A program made the translations under genes and the position numbers. From Sulfurospirillum sp036802865 (GTDB lineage: Bacteria > Campylobacterota > Campylobacteria > Campylobacterales > Sulfurospirillaceae): DNA of 64,000 bases. The stretch lies in the NCBI RefSeq assembly GCF_036802865.1, contig NZ_DAIRVK010000002.1, forward strand, positions 62,001-126,000. Reading direction: 5' to 3'. This document shows, piece by piece, positions 1 through 7,526 of the stretch. The notes under the pieces are model-generated. The model had not been told where the DNA came from, did no database searches, and was given only the letters and a program-made list of their open reading frames with translations. How positions within the stretch are numbered: position 1 is the first letter of the stretch; the number at the start of each line of letters is the position of its first letter.

Positions 1-1187
1 GAATTTGTCACTAAATAAGCTAAATCGCCACCACCTACAATGGAACCAAATACATGATACTTGGTCGTAATATTGTTTTGTTGCAAAGGAAATTTTATCC
101 ACGTTGAAAGTGTCCAGTTGGATGGAATCGCGAAATTTGTTTGTGGTTTTAAATATCCCGTAGGAGTTGATGCGCCATTAGAATATTTACACAATACACT
201 CGGAGAACTTGAACTATTGCTCAGTGAATTGTAGCGTGTTGCATTTCTTCCATTGGCGCTACTGTCTAGTACTTCTCCTGCTGTGCCATTCCATGAGCAC
301 TCATCAAATCGATACTCTACAACCAAGCCTTGTTGACAAGGTTCCCCTGTATTAGGCGTACAATTTCCATAGATAACACTACTAAAATCTTTAATAATAG
401 TCTGAACATTTGTCCAGATTGGAGCGGTTATATTGGCATAAACCGTTGAGCTGTTCAGAATATAAACATAATTTCCAGATGATATATTTGTAGGTGATGT
501 TGAAGAACCTATGGTACTTCCTGAAATATAGACAGGCACATTTTGAGTTGTAATACTACCACTTGTCATTATTACATAATTTAATTGAACACCATTTCCT
601 CCTGAGGTTGAAAGTGCTCCACTGATAGTTCCACCTGTAATATTAATTGTATTATTTGTAGCCGTGATAGTCGTAGCAGTTATGTTGGTATTGCTGGTAA
701 TAATACCATTGCCTCCACCTGAATAAATATTGCCTACAATAGTACTGTTGAGAATATAAACAGTATTAACAGTTGCTCGGATGTTTCCGTATACTGTAGC
801 TCCATATAAGGTTATTTGATTCGAGTCTGATGTTATTGAACCATAAACAGTATTGTTGCTGTTGTAAAATGTGATACCACCGCTTTGTGAATAGAGATTA
901 ATCGCATATAAACTAGATCCAACAGAATTATTTCCATTAAAAGTCATACCATTAGCGACAGATAATGTGTAATTCCCTGTACTTGTGATGACATCGCCGT
1001 ATCCAAATGTAATAGAATTACTTGCACATGTATATGTTGTACCTGAAATAGTCCAATTATTGAGATTGCCTCCACATGAAGGTAAAGCGTTTTTTGTGCC
1101 ATCTAGTGTGTATGTAGCGGCAAAAGAGCAGATAAGTGTAGAATGTAATAAAAATATCCATAAGAACCATCTATTTTTATTTTTCAT
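1..1187 (-). CDS. Secreted LamG-domain surface protein, MshQ-like (3' end beyond window)
   Basis: An uninterrupted reading frame runs from an ATG at 1187 off the left edge (395 codons visible). AGGGA lies about 8 nt upstream of the ATG. Residues 1-24 form a signal peptide ending SFAA. Residues about 30-280 are low-complexity, rich in Thr, Ser, Asn, Gly and Ile, with repeating patterns such as NITATT and ITSNTN, as in beta-helical or passenger-type adhesins. From about residue 285 the sequence YRFDECSWNG followed by LDSSANGRNA is the opening of the LamG (concanavalin-like) domain found in MSHA-biogenesis MshQ/DUF6701 proteins. Likely exported and surface- or pilus-associated; the exact role is not shown. 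No pilus genes are visible beside it because the window ends here. Confidence 0.75.
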   Translation of the reverse strand, partial: MKNKNRWFLWIFLLHSTLICSFAATYTLDGTKNALPSCGGNLNNWTISGTTYTCASNSITFGYGDVITSTGNYTLSVANGMTFNGNNSVGSSLYAINLYSQSGGITFYNSNNTVYGSITSDSNQITLYGATVYGNIRATVNTVYILNSTIVGNIYSGGGNGIITSNTNITATTITATNNTINITGGTISGALSTSGGNGVQLNYVIMTSGSITTQNVPVYISGSTIGSSTSPTNISSGNYVYILNSSTVYANITAPIWTNVQTIIKDFSSVIYGNCTPNTGEPCQQGLVVEYRFDECSWNGTAGEVLDSSANGRNATRYNSLSNSSSSPSVLCKYSNGASTPTGYLKPQTNFAIPSNWTLSTWIKFPLQQNNITTKYHVFGSIVGGGDLAYLVTN

Positions 1188-1267
1188 TCAAACAAATCCC
1201 TTGTTTTTTTATATCATTTAGAGTGTTAGTGTTAGAATTTATTGTACTAAATATCAAGAAGTATCCA

Positions 1268-1298
1268 ATCACGATTGCTCGTAAAGAGCCATCGTGAT
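1268..1298. terminator. Hairpin downstream of fliW, possible terminator
   Basis: ATCACGAT at 1268-1275 pairs with ATCGTGAT at 1291-1298, with an inner GCTC/GAGC stem. It sits 18 nt past the fliW stop and before the surface-protein gene. There is no good T-run on either strand, so termination is uncertain. Confidence 0.35.
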
Positions 1299-1316
1299 AA
1301 GTAAAAATCTATAAGG

Positions 1317-1706
1317 TTAATCTTTATTTAAAAACTTAGCAACGCATTCCATCAAGCCAAAATCAGGGTATTGATTCGCATCTAAAACGACTTGAGCAAC
1401 GCTTCCGTTATCGACATTAAACACAAGAGGTGCGATGAAGTTAATCGTTGAGGTTTCAATAGGTGTTGCAACGATCATAATATTTAAAATAAGAATGTTT
1501 TTTGTCTTTTCACTGATATCAAGTAAGGCTCTGAAGTATTCAGGAATTTCAAAATCATAAGGGCGAATCATAAAAGGGTTAATAAGGGCAAAGGTTGTTG
1601 TATCGGATTTTGATATAAATTTTACGAAGAAATCATCAACTTTCTCAAGTTCTGCTTCTTTGATTGATTCAAATCCAGGGATCGGTGCTTTCACAGAAAA
1701 GATCAT
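1317..1706 (-). CDS. fliW: Flagellar assembly factor FliW
   Basis: 129 aa, the normal FliW length. The N-terminal IPGFE motif and the following strand-rich sequence with FALINPF and the later FIAPLVFN segment are typical of the family. FliW is a cytoplasmic protein that binds flagellin and antagonises the translational regulator CsrA, coupling flagellin synthesis to export. In Campylobacter jejuni fliW lies next to bamD and lon, as here. It is divergent from bamD, with a shared 167-nt promoter region (1707-1873) and a ribosome binding site AAAGGAA just upstream of the start. Confidence 0.9.
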   Translation of the reverse strand: MIFSVKAPIPGFESIKEAELEKVDDFFVKFISKSDTTTFALINPFMIRPYDFEIPEYFRALLDISEKTKNILILNIMIVATPIETSTINFIAPLVFNVDNGSVAQVVLDANQYPDFGLMECVAKFLNKD

Positions 1707-1873
1707 ATACGTTCCTTTTTAAAAATAAATATTTTATCTATTGTATCATTTTGTACGTTAAATGCGACAAGATCATCGAAACAAATCGGTCAAAATGCAA
1801 AAAATGTTATTTTTATTTTAAGATAACAAAAAAGAGGATACAATAGACTTTTTTAACACAAAGGATAGAGTGA

Positions 1874-2521
1874 ATGAAGATAGCAAATGTTCTTATTGTG
1901 GCGTCATTAGTGGCTTTTATGAGCGGTTGTGCCTCGAAAGATAAAGATGTTTTCAACATGCCAGCCATGTATTGGTATGAAGAGATCGCCAAAGAGATTA
2001 AAAACCAAGATTTAGAAAAAGCAGATTCGCTTTATACTTCTTTAGCAAGTGAGCATATTGAATCACCTCTTTTACCTGAAGCTATGATGATGTTATCTAA
2101 CGCGCATATCCAAGAAGAAGAGTACGTTTTAGCTAATTTTTACCTTGATGAGTACCTTAAACGTTATGGTAACAAAGCTAATGCTGATCATGTGCGTTAC
2201 ATGAAAATTAAAGCAAATTACGAAGCGTTCCCAAATCCAAACAGAAATCAACAGTTGCTGTTAGATACGATTACTCAAACAAAAGACTTTCTTGCTCGTT
2301 ACCCTGACTCAAAGTTTCGTCCTTTAGCAGAGACAATTTTAGTACGTTTAGAGATGGGTGAGTATTTCCTCGATGGCAATATCAAAGACCTTTATTCACG
2401 TGTTGACAAGCCTGAAGCTGCAAAATCGTATGATGAAAAGCTTAAAAAATCTTCTTTAGGTGACGCAAAAATTGTAGAGCCAAAAATTCCTTGGTATCGT
2501 TCTTGGTTTGAAAAACAATAA
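1874..2521 (+). CDS. bamD: Outer-membrane assembly lipoprotein BamD
   Basis: 215 aa. Residues 1-18 are a lipoprotein signal peptide with lipobox FMSG-C, giving acylated Cys19. The rest is helical with TPR-like repeats (YWYEEIAKEI, ALANFYLDEYLKRYG-type segments, DFLARYPDSKF), as in BamD/YfiO, the lipoprotein of the BAM complex that inserts beta-barrel proteins into the outer membrane. AAGGAT lies 8 nt before the ATG. Transcribed with the same polarity as lon 115 nt downstream, separated by a hairpin. Family assignment is firm. Confidence 0.88.
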   Translation: MKIANVLIVASLVAFMSGCASKDKDVFNMPAMYWYEEIAKEIKNQDLEKADSLYTSLASEHIESPLLPEAMMMLSNAHIQEEEYVLANFYLDEYLKRYGNKANADHVRYMKIKANYEAFPNPNRNQQLLLDTITQTKDFLARYPDSKFRPLAETILVRLEMGEYFLDGNIKDLYSRVDKPEAAKSYDEKLKKSSLGDAKIVEPKIPWYRSWFEKQ

Positions 2522-2567
2522 GCACTATAACTTTTTATTTACTTCTTTACTATACAATCTAATTATC

Positions 2568-2590
2568 GCATAAGAGCTTGGCTCTTATGC
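2568..2590. terminator. Hairpin between bamD and lon
   Basis: Perfect 10-bp stem GCATAAGAGC (2568-2577) / GCTCTTATGC (2581-2590) with a 3-nt loop TTG. It follows bamD and lies in the lon leader. No T-run follows, so it may act as an mRNA 3' stabiliser or leader structure rather than a strong terminator. Confidence 0.5.
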
Positions 2591-2636
2591 CCTTACCTGT
2601 AAAATAACAAAAACATCAAAGTACGGAGATTGAGCG

Positions 2637-5057
2637 ATGAAACTCAGCGACTACACCGCATTTCCTGCGGACATCCCCATTGTCGTAGAAGACAATTTAT
2701 TTTTATACCCTTTTATGATCTCACCCCTTTTTTTAACCGATGAAGAAAACATTCGTGCAGCCAATGATGCGCTAGACCACAACTCTTTGGTGATGGTTTG
2801 TACTGCTAAAGTTGGCAATGAGCATGGACGTGACTTTAATGCGATTTATCCAGGAGGTGTTATTGGTTCTATCATGCGTAAAGTGGATCTTCCTGATGGT
2901 CGTGTCAAGATTCTTTTTCAAGGTATGCAAAAAGGAAGAATTTTAAAAGAACTCTCTACCAAGCCTCTTCGCGCAACGGTTGAACTTATTGCAACTCATC
3001 ATTCTGAAGTGATGAAAGTAGAAGCGACTTTGGCTGTTTTACGTGAAAAAATCACGCAACTTTCATCACTTGGCGGACAATTTCCTCCTGATTTGATTAA
3101 AACGATTGAAGATAACAGCGACATTCACCGTATTACAGACCTTGTTGCAAGCAGTATGAAGCTCAAAAAAGAGCAGGCGTACAAGCTGTTTGTGGAAGCC
3201 GATGATGAGACACGGCTTTTGCAACTCATTGACTATGTTATTGAAGAAATTGAGTCAAGCCGTTTGAAAAAAGAGATTAAAACGAAAGTGCATTCTCAAA
3301 TTGAAAAAGTGAACAAAGAGTATTTTCTGAAAGAACAGCTCAAACAGATTCAAAAAGAGTTAGGTACGGACAATCAAAGAGAAGAAGAGATTGAAGAGTA
3401 TCGTAAAAAGCTTGATGCTAAAAAAGAGCATATGGAAGAAGATGCTTACAAAGAGATCAAAAAGCAGATCGACAAGCTCTCACGTATGCATCCAGACTCT
3501 GCTGATGCCAATTTGATTCAGAGTTACCTTGACTGGGTAATTGAAATTCCTTATGGAAAGTTATCAAAAAAATCACTCGATGTTTTAGAAGTCAAATCAC
3601 AACTCGATAAAGATCATTATTCACTCGAAAAGCCAAAAGAACGTATCGAAGAGTTTTTTGCAGTGCGTGAATTGCTCTCAAAACGAGGTATTGCCGATAA
3701 ATCTGCCACAGGTGCTATTTTATGTTTTGCGGGCCCTCCAGGTGTGGGTAAAACCTCTTTAGCGAACTCGATTGCAAAAGCGCTGAAACGCAAACTTGTA
3801 CGCATTGCTTTGGGTGGACTTGAAGATGTCAATGAACTAAGAGGACACAGACGAACGTATATTGGAGCGATGCCAGGACGTATTGTTCAAGGCATCATTG
3901 AAGCAGGCGAGATGAACCCTGTCGTGGTACTAGATGAGATCGATAAAGTAGCACGAAGTTTCAGAGGTGACCCAACAGCAGTTCTTCTAGAAGTGCTTGA
4001 TCCTGAGCAAAATAACAAATTTAGAGATTATTATTTGAACTTCAACCTTGATCTTAGCAAAGTGATCTTCATTGCAACCGCGAATGAAGTAGGCTCTATT
4101 CCTGCACCGCTTCGTGATCGTATGGAGTTTATTTTTGTTAATTCTTATACACCACAAGAAAAATATGAGATCGCTAAAAAATACCTTATTCCTCAAGAGT
4201 TAAAAAAACATGGTCTGAAAAACAGTGAAGTAGTTATTTCTAAACCAACATTACAGCTCATTATCTCTAACTATACCCGTGAATCAGGGGTTAGAAATTT
4301 ACGCCGAAGAATTGCAGATATTTTACGAAAAGTGGCAAAACAGCTTTTGACGGATGCATCCATTGATAAAGTAAGTATTGGTAACGCCAATCTTAAAGAA
4401 TATCTCCCTAAAACGGTTTTTGAGATTGATGAAGTGGATAAAGAAAACAGTGTGGGTATCGTCAATGGACTTGCTTGGACAAGTGTGGGTGGTGATGTTC
4501 TTAAAGTCGAGGCCATTCGTATTCAAGGCAAAGGCGGCATTCAAATCACGGGTTCTTTGGGTGATGTTATGAAAGAGTCTGCCAAAATTGCACTGAGTGT
4601 GGTTAAAGTCTTGATAGACAATGGTAAAATTGATGTACCACTTTCTATCATCCCAACATCAGGGCTTGATAAAGAAGAGAGTGCCAAAAAGATCGAGCCA
4701 AGTGATGTTTACAGGCGTTATGATCTTCACATTCACGTCCCAGAAGGCGCTACGCCAAAAGATGGTCCAAGTGCGGGTATTACGATGGCAACAGCCATTG
4801 CTTCTATCCTATGCAATAAAAAAGTTAAAAGCGATTTAGCAATGACGGGTGAGTTAACCCTAACAGGTAAAGTTTTGCCTATTGGTGGGCTTAAAGAAAA
4901 ACTCATTGCTGCGTATAAAGCGAAGATCAAAACAGCATTGATTCCTAAGAAAAACTATGAAAAAGATTTAGATGAAATTCCTGATGAAGTCAAAGAGAAA
5001 ATGAAAATTATCCCAGTGTCTCGAGTGGAAGAAGTGTTGGAGTATGCGTTAGTTTAA
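2637..5057 (+). CDS. lon: ATP-dependent protease Lon
   Basis: 806 aa, full length for LonA. Order of domains: N-terminal substrate-binding LON domain (about 10-205), coiled-coil region (about 220-310), AAA+ ATPase with Walker A GPPGVGKT at 366-373 and Walker B VVVLDEIDK, and the C-terminal peptidase with catalytic Ser712 (DGPSAG) and Lys755 (GGLKEK). It is a cytoplasmic homohexamer that degrades misfolded and regulatory proteins. GGAG precedes the ATG by 8 nt. Same placement beside bamD and opposite rpsR as in C. jejuni. No heat-shock operator was recognised upstream. Confidence 0.98.
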   Translation: MKLSDYTAFPADIPIVVEDNLFLYPFMISPLFLTDEENIRAANDALDHNSLVMVCTAKVGNEHGRDFNAIYPGGVIGSIMRKVDLPDGRVKILFQGMQKGRILKELSTKPLRATVELIATHHSEVMKVEATLAVLREKITQLSSLGGQFPPDLIKTIEDNSDIHRITDLVASSMKLKKEQAYKLFVEADDETRLLQLIDYVIEEIESSRLKKEIKTKVHSQIEKVNKEYFLKEQLKQIQKELGTDNQREEEIEEYRKKLDAKKEHMEEDAYKEIKKQIDKLSRMHPDSADANLIQSYLDWVIEIPYGKLSKKSLDVLEVKSQLDKDHYSLEKPKERIEEFFAVRELLSKRGIADKSATGAILCFAGPPGVGKTSLANSIAKALKRKLVRIALGGLEDVNELRGHRRTYIGAMPGRIVQGIIEAGEMNPVVVLDEIDKVARSFRGDPTAVLLEVLDPEQNNKFRDYYLNFNLDLSKVIFIATANEVGSIPAPLRDRMEFIFVNSYTPQEKYEIAKKYLIPQELKKHGLKNSEVVISKPTLQLIISNYTRESGVRNLRRRIADILRKVAKQLLTDASIDKVSIGNANLKEYLPKTVFEIDEVDKENSVGIVNGLAWTSVGGDVLKVEAIRIQGKGGIQITGSLGDVMKESAKIALSVVKVLIDNGKIDVPLSIIPTSGLDKEESAKKIEPSDVYRRYDLHIHVPEGATPKDGPSAGITMATAIASILCNKKVKSDLAMTGELTLTGKVLPIGGLKEKLIAAYKAKIKTALIPKKNYEKDLDEIPDEVKEKMKIIPVSRVEEVLEYALV

Positions 5058-5177
5058 GTAGGTTATAAAGAGGGCTATTATAGGTTGATGGTAGTCCTCA
5101 AAAACTGAGTAATCATTAAAGTGGATAAATAGTTATAGTAACACAGAAGATAACGCAAGTAGATTTAAAAAAGAAGA

Positions 5178-5199
5178 AAAGCCCCAAATTTGGGGCTTT
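5178..5199. terminator. Bidirectional terminator between lon and rpsR
   Basis: Perfect palindrome AAAGCCCC-AAATTT-GGGGCTTT. On the minus strand it is followed by a pyrimidine tract (TTCTTCTTTTTT), giving a standard intrinsic terminator for the rpsF-ssb-rpsR operon. It also closes lon on the plus strand. Confidence 0.85.
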
Positions 5200-5203
5200 A
5201 TGC

Positions 5204-5470
5204 TTATTGTTGTAATTGCTCGAAAGGAACTGCAACAACTTTTTGAGTGTCGATGATGTAAGGGATAACCGCTGTAGCACGAGCGCGTTTGATCGCTAGT
5301 TCTACCATCTCTTGATGTCTTTTGCAGTTACCAGTTAAACGACGAGGCATAATTTTGTATCTCTCGGAGAGAGAATGTCTCAAAATTTTTGCATCTTTAT
5401 AGTCAACGTATTCTACTTTTGCTTCACAGTATTTGCAATATTTGCGTGCAAATTTTCTTTTCTCTGCCAT
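5204..5470 (-). CDS. rpsR: 30S ribosomal protein bS18
   Basis: 88 aa. The basic N-terminus RKFARKYCKYC, the KILRHSLSERYKIMPRRLTGNC core and the KRHQEMVELAIKRARA helix are diagnostic of bS18. It binds bS6 on the platform of the 30S subunit. Last gene of rpsF-ssb-rpsR, 18 nt after ssb. The CxxC-like cysteines at the N-terminus suggest a zinc-containing S18 paralog type. AAGGAT precedes the ATG. Confidence 0.97.
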   Translation of the reverse strand: MAEKRKFARKYCKYCEAKVEYVDYKDAKILRHSLSERYKIMPRRLTGNCKRHQEMVELAIKRARATAVIPYIIDTQKVVAVPFEQLQQ

Positions 5471-5488
5471 TTTTTATCCTTTTATTTA

Positions 5489-6001
5489 CTAAAACGGTAT
5501 TTCGTCATCGTTAATATCGATGCTCGGAATTTCATGACCACTATATTCAGGAGTAGATTGTCTTGGATATGCAGCTGGCTTTTGTTGGTTGGCGGCATTG
5601 TAACCTACGTTTGGTGTTCCTGAAGGCTCACCATAACTTCCACCCATATCTGCACCACCACCTTCTTGTCCACCACGTGAATCAATCATTTGGAGTGTTT
5701 CAACAGTGATAGAGTGCTTAGAGCGCTTTACACCTTGTTGATCTGTCCATTGATCGAGCTTCAAACGACCCTCTACCAATACTTTTTTGCCACGGCTTAG
5801 GTATTGGTTAGCGATCTCTGCGGTACGTCCAAAAAAGGTAATGTCGATAAAGCACACTTCTTCACCTTGGCTTCCGTCTTGCTTTTTAAAGCGACGATTG
5901 GTTGCAAGTCCTGTGGTACAAACCGCTCCACCATTAGGTAGATAGCGAAGTTCGCAATCACGTGTGAGGTTACCAAGCATAATTACTCTATTGAACATCA
6001 T
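5489..6001 (-). CDS. ssb: Single-stranded DNA-binding protein SSB
   Basis: 170 aa. OB-fold at about 1-110 (NRVIMLGNLTRD start, FGRTAEIANQYLSRG), a Gly/Gln/Pro-rich flexible linker, and the acidic tip DDEIPF that docks partner proteins (RecO, PriA, Exo I in other bacteria). It protects single-stranded DNA during replication and repair. It lies between rpsF and rpsR, the widespread arrangement. Two consecutive ATGs occur at 6001 and 5998; AAGGAG is 2 nt from the first and 5 nt from the second, so 5998 may be the true start. Confidence 0.96.
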   Translation of the reverse strand: MMFNRVIMLGNLTRDCELRYLPNGGAVCTTGLATNRRFKKQDGSQGEEVCFIDITFFGRTAEIANQYLSRGKKVLVEGRLKLDQWTDQQGVKRSKHSITVETLQMIDSRGGQEGGGADMGGSYGEPSGTPNVGYNAANQQKPAAYPRQSTPEYSGHEIPSIDINDDEIPF

Positions 6002-6011
6002 GGCTCCTTAA

Positions 6012-6422
6012 TTAAGCTTCAGTTGTAACAGTTGGTTCTTCTACGATCTCTTTAGATTCAACAACAACAGCAGCTGGTGCATCACTTTTTTTAGTGATTT
6101 TTTCAACTTGTTTGTTCCAAAATCTAAGTTCTTTTTGATTTTCAAATTTAACAGTCATGAAACGGATAAACTCTTCAGTAATTCTGATAAGTCTCTCAAC
6201 TTCAGCAATAGCAGCTGTAGGGGCAGTAAAGTAGAATACTACGTATGAACCACGCTCAAATTTATCGATTTGATACGCAAGTTTGCGTGTACCCATCTCA
6301 AGTGTTGCAGAAATAACTGCACCGTTTTTTTCTAAAATTTCTTTTAGATAGTTTAGTTTTGCTTGTAGTTCTTCTACAGTAAGTGTAGGTTTTACTACAA
6401 CAAGCAACTCATAATGTCGCAT
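6012..6422 (-). CDS. rpsF: 30S ribosomal protein bS6
   Basis: 136 aa. MRHYELLVVVKPTL start, the GTRKLAYQIDKFERGSYVVF central strand region and the ERLIRITEEFIRFMTVK helix identify bS6. The last 25 or so residues are an Ala/Val/Glu-rich acidic tail, longer than in E. coli. First gene of the rpsF-ssb-rpsR operon, with a 117-nt leader region back to holA that contains a TATAAT. GAAGGAG lies 5 nt before the ATG. Confidence 0.96.
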   Translation of the reverse strand: MRHYELLVVVKPTLTVEELQAKLNYLKEILEKNGAVISATLEMGTRKLAYQIDKFERGSYVVFYFTAPTAAIAEVERLIRITEEFIRFMTVKFENQKELRFWNKQVEKITKKSDAPAAVVVESKEIVEEPTVTTEA

Positions 6423-6489
6423 CGTTTCTCCTTCTGGATTTCACCCAAATAGATCAGTATTTGAGTAAGGATTTTTAGAATAGGCGTGG

Positions 6490-6495
6490 ATTATA
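6490..6495 (-). promoter_or_regulatory. -10 element of the rpsF operon promoter
   Basis: A perfect TATAAT on the minus strand, 68 nt upstream of the rpsF ATG, in the gap after holA. No recognisable -35 at 17 nt, which is usual in Campylobacterota promoters. The roughly 60-nt leader could hold an S6:S18 autoregulatory site, but I could not recognise one. Confidence 0.5.
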
Positions 6496-6539
6496 CTGTA
6501 ACTCACCTTACGCATTTCTTATTTCGTAATAATGGGATT

Positions 6540-7526
6540 TTATAAGCTGCTTTGTAGTTTGATTAAACTGGAGAGGAGATAACTTGTTTTTTCGACATTT
6601 CCCATTTTTTTCAAACGGTATTCTGCGTCGATCAGTTGGTTGGAAAGTTTATGGTAAGTTGCAAGATCAATCTTAATGGAATGTTGCGATCTTTGTGCCG
6701 CAAGTTGGGGTGGAAGAGGGTATCCCAAAATGGCTTTTGCATCGAATGACCCATATAATTTAATGTAAGCATGAAATAAAAAGAGCTGAGTTACATGTGT
6801 TTGAATGGCATTAACAATACGAATTTCTTCAATTCCATCACCTTCAATCATACGTTCAAATTCTTCTTTGATGTCTTTTTTTTCGAGTAACTTAGTGATG
6901 AAATGATCCATGGACACACTACCAAGTCCGTAAACAAGGGTGTTAATATCATTGATTCCAATTTCTTTGTCTAATACTAAAAGTTTTTCACATTCGTTGA
7001 CACACAAAGAGAGGTCTTCGGTGTGGATCATATAAAGATGTTGCAATGCATAACGATCAATGGATAGACCAATGGCATTGGCATGATTTTGGAGTAACTG
7101 TATAGCTTCGTTAAATTCTGCTTTAAAAAGACGTACAAAAACACCATCGTTTTGCTTTTCAAAGAGTTTTGTGAGAGGTGTTGCTTTTTTATCTTCTCCA
7201 AAGTACTGATAAATAAAATAACTTGAATCATTCTTCGCACACAGTCCTACTAATACTTCGATCTCTTTGGTAGGAATCGTTTTATCGGTTTTGATGATAA
7301 GGATATTTCGATCACCAAAGAGAGAAGATTGAGAGAGAAAATTTTTGGCAGAAGTAAAGTTATACTCATCAAAGTACATCATCACTTTTTCTTCACTCCC
7401 TGCTTTTAAAAGAGCTAAAAGTTGTTGCGTGAGCATATTGTTTTGATAGGCACATGCACCGTATAAAAGGGTTGATTTTGGGGATTTTTGAGCTTTTAAA
7501 AGACCTTCAAATTCTCTTTTATACAT
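6540..7526 (-). CDS. holA: DNA polymerase III delta subunit HolA
   Basis: 328 aa from the ATG at 7526; CAGGAG lies 6 nt upstream, better than the TTG at 7529. N-terminal clamp-loader fold with STLLYGACAYQN in place of a nucleotide-binding P-loop, the central LSLCVNECEKLLVL segment (DLxxLxNEIEKL in the family), and the C-terminal collar with the RSQHSIK/LSNQLIDAEYRLKKMG helices. Delta opens the beta sliding clamp in the replisome clamp loader. It overlaps the end of rnr by 8 nt, as in other Campylobacterota. Confidence 0.9.
   Translation of the reverse strand: MYKREFEGLLKAQKSPKSTLLYGACAYQNNMLTQQLLALLKAGSEEKVMMYFDEYNFTSAKNFLSQSSLFGDRNILIIKTDKTIPTKEIEVLVGLCAKNDSSYFIYQYFGEDKKATPLTKLFEKQNDGVFVRLFKAEFNEAIQLLQNHANAIGLSIDRYALQHLYMIHTEDLSLCVNECEKLLVLDKEIGINDINTLVYGLGSVSMDHFITKLLEKKDIKEEFERMIEGDGIEEIRIVNAIQTHVTQLFLFHAYIKLYGSFDAKAILGYPLPPQLAAQRSQHSIKIDLATYHKLSNQLIDAEYRLKKMGNVEKTSYLLSSLIKLQSSL

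Noticed and set aside
985..1221. Plus-strand open frame of 78 codons
   Set aside because: It lies antisense to the signal peptide and repeat region of the secreted LamG protein, has no ribosome binding site, and its product is not protein-like compared with the minus-strand frame.
1664..1846. Plus-strand 60-codon frame across the fliW start
   Set aside because: Covers the fliW-bamD promoter region and the antisense of fliW; composition is that of AT-rich noncoding DNA.
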